Assembly (NCBI GenBank): GCA_033064195.1
Contig: JARBJD010000152.1
Span: 1 to 64,000, forward strand
Direction of reading: 5' to 3'
DNA length: 64,000 bases
Source: Blattamonas nauphoetae
Taxonomy: Eukaryota > Preaxostyla > Oxymonadida
Shown: positions 10,959-20,955 of the stretch, piece after piece
Layout of the letters: each line of letters begins with the position of its first letter
How positions within the stretch are numbered: position 1 is the stretch's first letter
Translations under genes and position numbers: made by a program
Notes under the pieces: generated by a model
The model's database searches: none
Told to the model about the DNA's origin: nothing
Seen by the model: the letters and a program-made list of their open reading frames with translations, nothing else

Positions 10959-11646
10959 AGTAAAAGTCATTTTCATTTCAGAAAGTTGTCAATCTTAGAG
11001 AAATATTCTCTTCCAGAGTTCAGTTACTTCATACTTTCAAGTTGAAGCAAATTTTCAAAAATTTTCAAAAATGCAAAAACCTTGATTTTGGCGGAAGCTG
11101 GTGTATTTTTTCAAGGTTCCGAAGGTTGCGACCCTTCTCATCGGTCCCTTTTAGACCGGCATCGGAACTCATTTTTATCGGTTTGAGATCCGGAGACGTA
11201 CGTTGGTCTTGCCAAGGGCCTAGACCATGCCAAAGGGCAGTGATATGTGAAATTAAATGCTTCCGCCAGGAATTGAACCTAGGACCTTCAGCTTAGTAGT
11301 AGTAGTGCGTGCACTCACCATTACCACTAAACTATCCGGTCCTGAAAATATCCCGAAAAATCAGAAGCTTTCTACCGACTTGAGGAACTTTCGAAATCGC
11401 TCCCGTGAAAAAGTCATGCTTTTACTCGAGGGTAAAAAGCGGCCAAGAATTCCTATTTAGCAGATCGCTCCCGTGGAAAAGTCATGCTTTTTAACGGGGG
11501 TAAAAAGTTAAAAAAGGAAAATCTAACTTATTTTGAAAAAATTGCTGACGAGAAAAAGTCGTGCTTTTTAACGAGGGTAAAAAAAGTCATTCCCGTGATA
11601 AAGTCATGCTTTTTAACGAGGGTAGATAGGTAGACAATAAAAGGAA
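10873..11646 (+). repeat. 774-bp dispersed repeat, copy A (inverted partner at 16,557-17,330)
   Basis: This block reappears in reverse complement at 16,557-17,330 with the same length, and it appears identical wherever I compared the two. It contains a tRNA-like segment on the minus strand (about 11,258-11,343) and four diverged tandem units of about 40 bp, each with GTCATGCTTTT and a GGGTAAAAAG-like end (about 11,397-11,630). No transposase frame is present. The lack of any length difference means a recent duplication. In copy B the edge at 16,557 cuts the second Polinton polymerase, which suggests the block is mobile. No clear target duplication was found. Confidence 0.75.
11258..11343 (-). 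repeat. tRNA-like segment with A and B boxes, copy A
   Basis: On the minus strand a TAGTTTAGTGG-type A box is followed, about 56 bp on, by GGTTCAATTCC, a good B box. The T-arm can pair (CTAGG with CCTGG), but the two acceptor strands do not, and the middle contains a CTACTACTA run in place of an anticodon arm. It therefore looks like a tRNA-derived promoter module of a SINE-like repeat, not a working tRNA gene. Copy B is at 16,861-16,947. Confidence 0.5.
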
Positions 11647-11699
11647 TATATAGCAGATCTGAACATTCGAGGTATAAGGCACTGGTCGAAACTAACATT

Positions 11700-11975
11700 T
11701 TCAGGAGCTAGTAGCTCAGTGGGTATGTTCCATGTCCACCCGTTTCTAGGGGGTGGTTCGATTCAGGCGAGGGGCAATCTTAATTTCAAAAAAAAAATGA
11801 AAAAGTTTCAAAATGCCAAAATAATTTCAAGAATTTAAAAAAATTCAAAAATTCAAAAAAAAATTTCAAAAAAAAATACTTAGGAAAATTTCAAAAAATT
11901 CAAAATTTCAAAAAATTTGAAAAATTCAAAAATTCAAAAAATTCAAAAATTCAAAAATTCAAAATTTCCAAAAAA
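11700..11975 (+). repeat. tRNA-related SINE-like repeat with long A-rich tail
   Basis: The head has TAGCTCAGTGGG (A box, near 11,710) and GGTTCGATTC (B box, near 11,754) at tRNA-like spacing, but does not fold into a full cloverleaf. From about 11,780 the sequence becomes a 190-bp tail of A runs interrupted by TTC and TTTC (AATTCAAAAATTC pattern). A tRNA-type head followed by such a tail is the layout of a SINE. It is a different tRNA-like head from the one in the 774-bp repeat next to it. No flanking target duplication was identified. Confidence 0.5.
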
Positions 11976-12600
11976 GTTGAAGTATGAAACCTCGACGTAA
12001 TTTCCCTTGATACTCAGGCAAAATGGTGCCCTCGTGGCTAATGCGTAGAACGAATTGAAGGTTGGATTGGAGAGGGACGAACTGGGAGGTTGTCCCCTGG
12101 GGTTCACTGTGGGCATCACTTGAATGTGACCGTAAATCATGCCCCCCCAATACCTTAGCCCTTCAAGGAATTCGCCAGCAGTAGTCATTGAGTAGGATCA
12201 TGATAGAGTGATCCCCAAAGGAGTATCGGGTTGTCCTACGGTACAATCATACAAAAACTTGATAAAGGAAATGATGAACGATGAAGGCTTGAATGATTGA
12301 ATTTCAAGTTGAAAAATGATACCTCGACGGAATTTCCCTTGATGCTCAGGCAAAATGGTGCCCTCGTGACTAATGCGTAGAACGAATTGAAGGTTGAATT
12401 GGAGACGGTGGATTTCTAGGAATCCGCCCCGGGGTTCATGTTGGCTTCAGATTCTCGATAGAGAGTTTGACCGTAAATCATGCCCACCCAAGACTTAACC
12501 CTTCAAGGACTTCGCCAGCAGTAGTCATTGAGTAGGATCACGATAGAATGATCCCCAAAGGAGTATCGGGTTGTCCTACGGTAAAATCATACAAACTTGA
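11976..12600. repeat. two diverged tandem copies of a ~290-bp unit (period ~332 bp)
   Basis: Unit 1 (about 11,976-12,260) and unit 2 (about 12,308-12,600) share long blocks such as AATTTCCCTTGAT.CTCAGG, GACCGTAAATCATGCCC and CGGGTTGTCCTACGGTA.AA, separated by less alike stretches. Similarity is roughly four in five bases. The best-kept blocks are spread through the unit, which is more like a structured RNA or a repeat body than a coding exon. A minus-strand frame of about 28 residues (around F-Y-A-L-V-T-R-A-P-F-C-L-S) is shared by both. I do not recognise the family. It ends just before the promoter region of Polinton copy 2. Confidence 0.6.
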
Positions 12601-12799
12601 AAAATTGAATGATGAATGATTGAATGATTGAAAAAATGAATGAATGATGAATCTGAAAGCAGGCACTGCAAAAAAGAAAGAAACAAAAAAGAAAGAAGCA
12701 AGATGAAAGCTGGCACAACAGGGAACAAAAAATAAAAAGTTCTCAACACACCCACTTCACATTTCATTTTTATTTTTTTGATTTTTTAATTTGTATTAA

Positions 12800-13225
12800 A
12801 TGACAACAGTGAATACTACATATGTCTCGCTAAAGACTTCGAACCCTCCAAAGGGGAGTGAAAAACGTCGAACAGATGCCAAGCAAGCTTTGATTCAGTC
12901 AATGAAAGAAGAGAACTGTGAACTTGTCTCTGAGTATGTCAGACATAATATCCCAGTCATCTATGTTCATGAAGGTGTTGAATGGAGAATAAAACCAAAG
13001 TTGTGGAATCAAGGAAACAGACCACACATGTCACAACGTCGACACTATACTCAATCCTTTGTGGAGACTGAACTGAGGAAGTACAACTGTGAGCTCGTCG
13101 GTGAGTACAAGCAAGTCCTGACTCCATTCACGTATCGAGAAATTGGTGGAACTGAAGTGTTCAAAGTGCGACTAGATTCCTGGCTGAAAGCAAAGAAGAA
13201 GCCACATTTGAGGAAGCCAAAATAA
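12800..13225 (+). CDS. small Polinton-associated protein with repeated EN-C-EL domain, copy 2 (looks whole)
   Basis: A 141-residue protein with two of the ~40-residue units described for the gene at 5,800-6,189, which it matches over about 110 residues; only the first ~25 residues differ. The first unit reads N-C-E-L-V-S-E-Y ... Y-V-H-E-G-V-E-W, the second N-C-E-L-V-G-E-Y ... T-Y-R-E-I-G. The C-terminus is very basic (K-A-K-K-K-P-H-L-R). The start at 12,800 sits in a TAAATG context after a run of T, as in copy 1. Preservation of the frame in both copies, beside an interrupted polymerase, may only reflect its small size. Function is not known. Confidence 0.7.
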   Translation: MTTVNTTYVSLKTSNPPKGSEKRRTDAKQALIQSMKEENCELVSEYVRHNIPVIYVHEGVEWRIKPKLWNQGNRPHMSQRRHYTQSFVETELRKYNCELVGEYKQVLTPFTYREIGGTEVFKVRLDSWLKAKKKPHLRKPK

Positions 13226-13268
13226 TCACTCAACTTTTTTTATTTTTTATTTTTTTAATTCGTAGTAA

Positions 13269-16200
13269 ATGACACAACTCTGGAAAGTGAAGGAACAAAT
13301 CAGAGAAGTTCGAGAACTCTTTCCATACACTCAATTCGCATTTACAGATGGTCGAACATACAAACATGACAGTCCAAACAAGCAACATCACTATTCATTT
13401 CTCCTGGCAATGCTTCAACACCCAGATGTTGGATATCGAAATCCTAATCCAACCGGACAACTCAATACCTCCTACATTCCGAAATTCCTGAATGAAGTGA
13501 GAAATCGACGACAGATTGAACAACAACAAGCCATGCAGAGACAGAATGAACAGAACAACAATGCAACGATGAATGAAGAGGATAAAAACGTAATCATAAT
13601 TGACATGAAAGCAAATCCAAGAGTGAACGAAACTGAATTGAAAAAGCAAGTGTTCAAGATCACAAGGAAACTGAAGTCGATAGAAGAGAAACTGATGGAT
13701 CATTGGATGAAGAATCTCTGGATCATTCAGAAGAAGAATGAACAAATGGAAACAAGAAAAGTGAAGTCATTCAATGGATTCAATGAATGCATCTTGCTCG
13801 CTGAACCAAGAGACAAACTTGCCTTCAACGAATGTCTGGCGAACGCTCGAAAGAAGTTCAAAAAGAATGAGGTCGAGAAGGTTGAAGACAATGGAAAACC
13901 TTATCAGCTGTACTTCCACAATCATCTGAAGAACGTTGAGGAAATCAGAACCTTCATCAATACAGTGTATGAAAAAGAGAAGGATCGACCATTCAAGATC
14001 AGTCTTGACTTCGGAAAGATTGTTGAGAGAAAAGACAAAGATGAGACACTGTACAATGATTTCAGACCAGAACTGGAGAACACATCAAAGAGTTTTCCAA
14101 CAGTGAAAAGAAGTGCAGGAGACATCACTGAGTATTCAAAATATGCAATCAACCTAATCAAAGAATCCCAAGAAAGAACACTGATGGATACAAAGACAAT
14201 GTTCATTGCCTTCCATTCCATTCTGGTTGCAGTGTACAGATTCCCAGTCGCAGGAAAAGCCAATGCTATTCTGACTGAACACATCAAAACATACAACGTT
14301 CGGTATGTCGATTCTGAGTACAATATCTGCTTCTTTCAAGCACTAACATTCCTCACTCTTCCTGAGGTTCCAAAGAAGAAAATCTCAATCAATATGAGGA
14401 ATAGTGAAGCATATCGATTGTTCGCCCAATGGATGAAGCTTTCACAACTCAAATCTCGACAATTGACACCACATCTTCAGAAGTATCCTGGATTTGATAT
14501 TGCATGTGACATTGAGAAAGCAATGATTCAATTCAACATCACAGTTCATATTTATGAATACGACGAAGACAAGAAGCGATATTTCCTCAGTCAATCGTAC
14601 ATCAACGAGAATGATGATGCAAGAGTTCTCCCACTTCTGATGATTCCGCTGACGGCAACCCTCGTTCATGTAATGTACATTATCGATCCTGAGAAATTTA
14701 CAGGACATAAACTCTGTCCCTACTGTCAATCGAGAGGATTCCAAGTGAAGGATTCTCACTTCTCGAGAGACTATGAGAAGCATCTCAAAGAGTGCAAAGA
14801 ACTTGATGGAAAACATGTGAAGAAGATCTCACTGGACAGAACACCAAGACCTTATGTTCCACACATCCTCAACAACAAGACTCATGAGTATCTGATGGCA
14901 CATAAAAGACAAGAAGAATTCAAACCAACACAGTACTACATCACATATGATTTTGAAACAATGGAAGATCTCATTCTTGACAATCTATTCTCTGATGACA
15001 ATACTCAACTGATCTCACACTTGAAGCCTCTCTCTGTTGCATCAGCAATCAAAACAAAATCAGGAGTGAAGTCAATCTACTTTGATCTTCGAGATGGAAA
15101 GGACTTTGTGAAGCAGTGGATCAGAGAACTCTTCAAATATGCCGAGACCGTTCGAGATGACAATTTGTATGAGGATCCAGAAATACCTTCACAAAATGAA
15201 GTCAGTGTGATTGGGTTCAACAGTTCCAGATTTGACATCAATCTCATCTTTCGTGATCTCGTTGACAAGGATTGGAAAGTGGTGAGCTTCCTTGGATCAA
15301 CAACAAAGTACAAACAAGTCTTGATCAGACACGAGAAAACGCAACAAGTACTTCGATTCATTGACATGATGTCATACACAGGACCAATGACATTGGATAA
15401 TGCAGTCAAAGCTTTTGGAGGAAACACCACTCTTCAGAAATCATTCTTTGCATACGAATCATTTGACTCATCAGACTACGACACAGTGTTGAGCAAACAA
15501 GAACCGTTCTCCAAATATGAATTCTATTCGAGTCTGAACAACAGTGAAATGTCAGACACTGACAACCAATTGTACCTTGATGATTGGAAGAAGCAAGGAT
15601 TCAAGAACAGATGGGACTATCTGAAATTCTACAACATCAGAGACGTCGAATGTATGATTGCACCACTGGACAATCTCATTGATCTGAACTTCCAATACAA
15701 AGTGGACATGCTGCAGAATCTCTCATTGTCCGCCAATGCTTCTGCAATCAAGTATGCATGTGCCTACAAGGACTTTGATATCGATGCTGACTACAACGAA
15801 TGTGATGAATCTGGACCAATCAAGATCACCAAACAATACTGGAAATACAAAGTTGAAGGATACAGGTATCAAGACCAGAAAGCTCATCGCAGTACTGATA
15901 AAAATGTCACTGAAGCAGACTACGACTGGTTTGTTCAACAGTGCAAGAGAGTTTGCTACATATGCAAATGTCACTTCACACAAGCAGTTCGACCAACACT
16001 GGATCGAATCGATAATTCAAAAGGACATTCAAAAGAGAACGTGAAGATCTGCTGTGACTACTGCAACACTTACAAGTCAGACCATGATGAACATCTCACA
16101 TGATTGAGAATTCAATTAAAGAAATACTGTATCTGGAAATCATTGCCGATGACTCTGACACACGAGCAAACATATCACAAGTTGAGAGCAGCAGTGACTG

Positions 16201-16556
16201 GTGGATTATCGAATGTTCAACATCGACAGAATATCAAAGACGTGACGCCGATCAATCACTTCAAGTACGAAGACGGTAAGGTCTTGTCAAAAGATACAGA
16301 ACACATCATGACTCACGTCTATGGTGTTGATTTCAACTCTCTCTACCCAAGTGCTTTCTCATCAATCAAGAACAAGAACAATCCATACACGAAACACAGA
16401 ATGTATATGCCAGGAAGATGTTTGTTCACCGCAACAGGAGATAAAGAATGTCGTGAGATCATAGAGGACAAGAACCAGAAGACACTGTTTGTTGCTGAAT
16501 TGAAGGGACACATCGATGAAAAGTACATAAACGATTTCATTAACTTCCCACCAATC
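13269..16556 (+). pseudogene. Polinton family-B DNA polymerase (fossil), copy 2
   Basis: Same domain order as copy 1: a lysine-rich N-terminal region with a glutamine-rich insert near residues 80-95, a CPYC zinc-type segment, three exonuclease motifs, the Cys-rich HNH-like insert (near 15.95-16.1 kb) and polymerase motif A. The later polymerase motifs are lost because the 774-bp repeat starts at 16,557. It is broken, with about one interruption besides that insertion. Much of it matches copy 1 almost residue for residue, with scattered substitutions and differences in the N-terminal ~60 residues. Confidence 0.88.
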
Positions 16557-17330
16557 TTCCTTTTATTGTCTACCTATCTACCCTCGTTAAAAAGCATGAC
16601 TTTATCACGGGAATGACTTTTTTTACCCTCGTTAAAAAGCACGACTTTTTCTCGTCAGCAATTTTTTCAAAATAAGTTAGATTTTCCTTTTTTAACTTTT
16701 TACCCCCGTTAAAAAGCATGACTTTTCCACGGGAGCGATCTGCTAAATAGGAATTCTTGGCCGCTTTTTACCCTCGAGTAAAAGCATGACTTTTTCACGG
16801 GAGCGATTTCGAAAGTTCCTCAAGTCGGTAGAAAGCTTCTGATTTTTCGGGATATTTTCAGGACCGGATAGTTTAGTGGTAATGGTGAGTGCACGCACTA
16901 CTACTACTAAGCTGAAGGTCCTAGGTTCAATTCCTGGCGGAAGCATTTAATTTCACATATCACTGCCCTTTGGCATGGTCTAGGCCCTTGGCAAGACCAA
17001 CGTACGTCTCCGGATCTCAAACCGATAAAAATGAGTTCCGATGCCGGTCTAAAAGGGACCGATGAGAAGGGTCGCAACCTTCGGAACCTTGAAAAAATAC
17101 ACCAGCTTCCGCCAAAATCAAGGTTTTTGCATTTTTGAAAATTTTTGAAAATTTGCTTCAACTTGAAAGTATGAAGTAACTGAACTCTGGAAGAGAATAT
17201 TTCTCTAAGATTGACAACTTTCTGAAATGAAAATGACTTTTACTTCAAGTATTTTCTGAATTGTCAATCGGCATGGAGAAAAAGCAATGGAAGTGGTGTC
17301 TTTGCCAACGTGGTTCTACTTTCGCCTTCT
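16557..17330 (-). repeat. 774-bp dispersed repeat, copy B, inserted in Polinton copy 2
   Basis: Reverse complement of 10,873-11,646 with the same length, including the tandem GTCATGCTTTT units (about 16,573-16,805) and the tRNA-like segment. Its left edge interrupts the polymerase of Polinton copy 2; its right edge meets decayed mariner sequence. The junction shares TTCC on both sides of copy A and B, so the exact edge is uncertain by a few bases. Confidence 0.75.
16861..16947 (+). repeat. tRNA-like segment with A and B boxes, copy B
   Basis: Plus-strand copy of the segment at 11,258-11,343: TAGTTTAGTGG (A box) then GGTTCAATTCC (B box). The T-arm pairs but the acceptor strands do not. Best read as a pol III promoter module of a SINE-like repeat, not a tRNA gene. 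Confidence 0.5.
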
Positions 17331-17384
17331 ATTCTACTAATATTTATTGAAAAGAAACAGAAGATGAGTGGATTATTAAAACGT

Positions 17385-17920
17385 ATCAAGATCTCCTCAG
17401 AAACACACCATGTGGAAAAAGCCCACAACTCCCTGCTGAAGGAATCGCCAAAACTCTTCTTACGAATCCTCCAAGCACGAGTTTTTGTTCCCAGCAATCA
17501 ACAAAAGAGCATATCCTTCCACAAAACCAGACGATCACAGCGAACTACTTTATCAATAGGATTCTTATTCAACTTTCAAAAGCTTGTCAAGAGTTCTTCG
17601 ATTTTGACGACTACTACATGCATTTTGATAATGCCCCTGCACATCGCACTGATGTAGCGATAGAAGCAGTTGATCAGACAATTTCTCCAATTATGGAGCA
17701 CCCACCATGGTCTCCCGACCTCGTGCCATCCAATTTCTATCTATTCGGCCATTTAAAGACACAACTGCGTGGCCTTGAAGCCCGGACACTAGACGATACT
17801 CGACAGCATGCCGAGAACATTCTGTCAAGGATCACTACCGAAGAGATCACCCGCGTTTTTAGTGAATGGCTTCGAAGAGCAAATAGAGTCGTTGAACTGG
17901 AAGGAGAGTACTGTGAATAA
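17385..17920 (+). pseudogene. mariner-type transposase, C-terminal half, decayed
   Basis: The frame ending at 17,920 has H-F-D-N-A-P-A-H-R-T (second catalytic aspartate of mariner) and H-P-P-W-S-P-D-L-V-P-S-N-F-Y-L-F (third catalytic aspartate and the typical S-P-D-L-x-P-x-D/N-F motif). It ends with a W-L-R-R ... E-L-E-G-E-Y tail typical of mariner C-termini. In the same frame, upstream of the first ATG, the stretch I-T-A-N-Y-F-I-N-R-I-L also matches mariner transposases, so homology begins near 17,400. The N-terminal DNA-binding half is missing, cut by the 774-bp repeat or lost. Mariner moves by cut-and-paste into TA sites; this copy cannot. Confidence 0.8.
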
Positions 17921-18487
17921 AAATTTCTTTTTCCAATCACATTTTGTTCGATTTGACATCTCTTTCCTCAAAATAATCAAGGGTTGTTGAAGAATCTTGC
18001 TTTTCACAGGAAATGCATTCTCAACAGTGACTATTCCAAATCAGATTTATCGTCGTTGTTCCTGACAAGTTGGAAATCAATTGTTTTGGGTGCATAAAAA
18101 ACGGAGGACAATCTGTTCACAAGTGCCGAAAGACGAATGGATGACACATTGAGGAAATTGAAGGTTCAACAAACGATATTTGTCAAATGAGAGATCAATA
18201 ACTGATGTAAGAAGGGGTAAAACGTCTATTTTTGCTCAAATTGTGATATTATCCCTCCTGTTCAGACCACATACCCAAGTCCGAGGAATTGTGGTCCACC
18301 CTGAAAGGTGATTCAAACCGACGTGTCAGTTGAAGTGGAAAGTCAATAGTGAAGATTTCTTATGAGGATATTCATAAAAATAGGTTGAAGAACAAAGTAC
18401 GGTGATAATGTGTATCAATATGAAGAAAAAACACCCTGATAGTTGTTTCAAAAAAAATCTGTCAGTTTCTTAAACCCGTACCACGGT
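17921..18487. other. no gene seen
   Basis: AT-rich sequence with only short open frames and no repeat that I can match elsewhere in the window. Confidence 0.5.
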
Positions 18488-18790
18488 GCTAGAAAAATAT
18501 GAATTGGTTCAATAAAGAAAAATAAAAAGAGGTTCCGCGCCGAAACCCCTGTCTCAGGAGAAAACCTCAAAATACTGTTTCCTTCAAGAATCCCCATTTT
18601 TCTCAACTTATTGCCCTCTTTTCTTCACATCCAGCCATCTGTTTGGAATCCAATAAAATCCATTGTTATCGTGAAGATCTCGGCAAAATCTGCTCAAAAC
18701 ACAAACTTTTTTTCCAAAGTATTTTTTGTCGAGACAAATCGTGTTTTTTTTCGATTTTCCCAAATATCCTAGATTTTTTTTCAAAAACAT
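18488..18790 (+). repeat. diverged copy of the dispersed AAAGATCTCGACAAAA repeat
   Basis: A run reading roughly GAAGATCTCGGCAAAATCTG, then TTTTTTGTCGAGA and TTTTCCCAAATATCC, matches in the same order the repeat that forms the body of the units at 30.3-33.4 kb and the interior of the MITE at 47.2-47.8 kb. This copy is the most diverged. It ends just before the Rep fossil. Confidence 0.55.
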
Positions 18791-19340
18791 CGGGGCATTC
18801 CTTTCGGTGAAAAAAACCTATTCCTAAGAAAACCGAAAATAAGAACAGACCTCAACCACCTTTGTGAGCGAAAAGAAGGCTTAATCCGTACATTGGTGAC
18901 ATGGGAATTGATTGGTGACGCCACGATACGTGCATCCACACAGGTTGTAAGGAACAGCACTTTCATTCGTTATCATGCCGGTTTGCAGCGCTATATGCAT
19001 CAAGGTACTAGACCAGAACTCACTTTTCGAAGAAAAACAGTCATCTGGTTGTATGGACCTACAGGATGTGGAAAAACAAGACTATTTTACGAACAACTCG
19101 CCACCCCCGAACTGGGACGACCCTGGGTGTCGCTCTCCTCTCTTACGTGGTTCGACGGTTTCGAGCCCGACTGCCAGATCGCCCTCATCGATGACTTTCG
19201 ACCAGATCAGTGCTCATTCGCCTTTCTATTACGACTTCTGGATGGATACCCAATCACCGTGGAGGTTAAGCACTGAACCATGTGGTGGAACCCCAAATCA
19301 ATCAGAATTCGAATTTGTTGAAGAGATTATGTGTTTGTTT
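18790..19340 (+). pseudogene. fossil CRESS-DNA virus Rep gene (helicase part)
   Basis: The frame contains the superfamily-3 helicase half of a circovirus-like replication protein: a linker with R-T-D-L-N-H-L, an F-I-R-Y-H-A-G-L segment, a P-loop (GPTGCGKT), a W-F-D-G-F motif and a Walker B-type A-L-I-D-D-F-R. The order and spacing are those of CRESS-virus Reps. The N-terminal nickase half is not present. The copy is broken, with a few breaks, and lies among old transposons, so it is an integrated relic of some age. Endogenous Reps of this sort are known from several protist genomes. The host of the parent virus cannot be told from this. Confidence 0.8.
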
Positions 19341-20955
19341 TGAAGTAGACAGGAGTAATTGTAGGATGAAGAGCGAAAATGACGCGCCTGAGAAGATATC
19401 GAATGTACCAGGAGATTCCATCGAATCGTACCACATCCCAACAAATCTGCAAACGTTTGAAGAACTGTTGACGGTGCAGCCTGAAGATATGGATGCATTT
19501 CATCACCCAAGAGAAAACAGATATTGTTGATGAGCTGTGAAAAAAGGTTTCAAAAAATAAATGATGGCATACATCAGAATCGAGAGATGGTAGCTTGATG
19601 GACCTTGACTTTTGTCATGCGATTAATCTTGTGCTCTGAAATGCTTGATTGTCGAGAAAAGAATCGACAGTTGAGAACTTCTATCTGATCAGTGTCTTGC
19701 TTACAGGTGTTCCAGGAAAATGGTTGAATCGTGAGTGTAAATCGCATGGAGAAATGTTCGGAGTGTAAGCCGGATGTTGAACTCATGTCATATCCAGTTG
19801 TGTGATGGATTTGATTTTGGAAGGAGGAAGTGGTTATGATTTAAGTGGGAGGGAGAATTCGTGTGAAGAACAATCCAATGGTACCAACTCATTGACTGGA
19901 CCAACGATGTCTTGTTGGTAGGAACCTTTTGTTTGGACGTTTCTTATTCGTCTTGTTAACAGAAGCATAATGTTGTGAAAATTGATAGTGAAGTGGTTGT
20001 ACTTCTTCTCAATTGGCTTTTCCCAATCACCTTGGCTTTGGATTTGATGTTTTTATATTTGTTCGTTTTGGATTTTCGGTGGTTGAAGAGAACTGATGTC
20101 GAATTGTTGACATGGGAGGGTTCTTTCATCTGAAGAGAATGAGCTAGTGATGGAAATGTATCTGGAATATAGTTGGAAAATAACCCGTGAAGGTAAAATA
20201 TCCTGGCTCATTTTGGGAGGTGTTGAACCCATATCTCCGAATTTCTCCGAACCCACAATGTTGTGGGTCCCACTTTTTTTGTGTCCATCATCATCACGAC
20301 TCCGGGAATTGTTTGAGGTGGAAATTGAACCTCCAAAAAAGGATCCCCGGCTGGGGTCTCCTATTTAGGAGTCTGTTTTGGCCCCTTTTTGACCCTTTTC
20401 GGCTCCAAAATAGGAGGTCCTGAACATTTAAGCTTCGAGGATCCAATCTTCCGGACCATATTCCTCCGCGCCTATTCATGTTGTTTCTTTCTCATTTGAT
20501 TTCTGGTGGTTTGGGATGGTTTTCTCTTGAAATAACCATTTTTTTGGAAAAAAAATAAACCCTGGGGGGACCTGGGTGGAAATGCTTCGTCAAGTAATGA
20601 TTTGCCAGTATATTAATTTTGGATTGTGAAAATTTGTTTTGATCATATCTCCACAACCAGATATAGTTCGGACATGAAATTCTCACCAATATGGATCTTT
20701 TGTTGAGAAATAATTGTGTCTGATCTTCTCCCGAAACAGGGGAGACGAAAGTGTGAAACTCCTCATTTTTGGTTCCGCTCCCGCAGGATAACGATCACGA
20801 GATCCAGAACAGGGCTTTCCAAAAATGGCCGCTCGGTGGAGAAAAAGGTCGCTGGCTAGAATTCGGGATGATGAAATTCAAATAGTGATAATTCTGGTCG
20901 CTTTTGGTCCAATAACACGTAGTGGCCTGGATTGTGTGATCACACCCATCACTTA
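19341..20955. other. no gene seen
   Basis: Only short frames without recognisable similarity. About 20,330-20,420 has a small GC-rich patch. I see no RNA gene or clear repeat. Confidence 0.5.

Larger units (their letters stand above)
12800..16556 (+). mobile_element. Polinton-like element, copy 2, fossil fragment
   Basis: A plus-strand fragment with the same order as copy 1: the small repeat protein (12,800-13,225), 43 bp, then the family-B polymerase. The polymerase is about one interruption short of whole up to 16,556, where the 774-bp repeat cuts it; no Polinton sequence resumes after the repeat. The integrase and other genes are absent. Copies 1 and 2 point away from each other and are separated by 3.4 kb of other repeats. 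Close protein similarity suggests that both came from the same recently active lineage. Confidence 0.85.

Noticed and set aside
11258-11343. A tRNA gene on the minus strand (and its twin at 16,861-16,947)
   Set aside because: A and B boxes and a T-arm are present, but acceptor strands do not pair and there is no anticodon arm; it is better explained as a SINE-type module.
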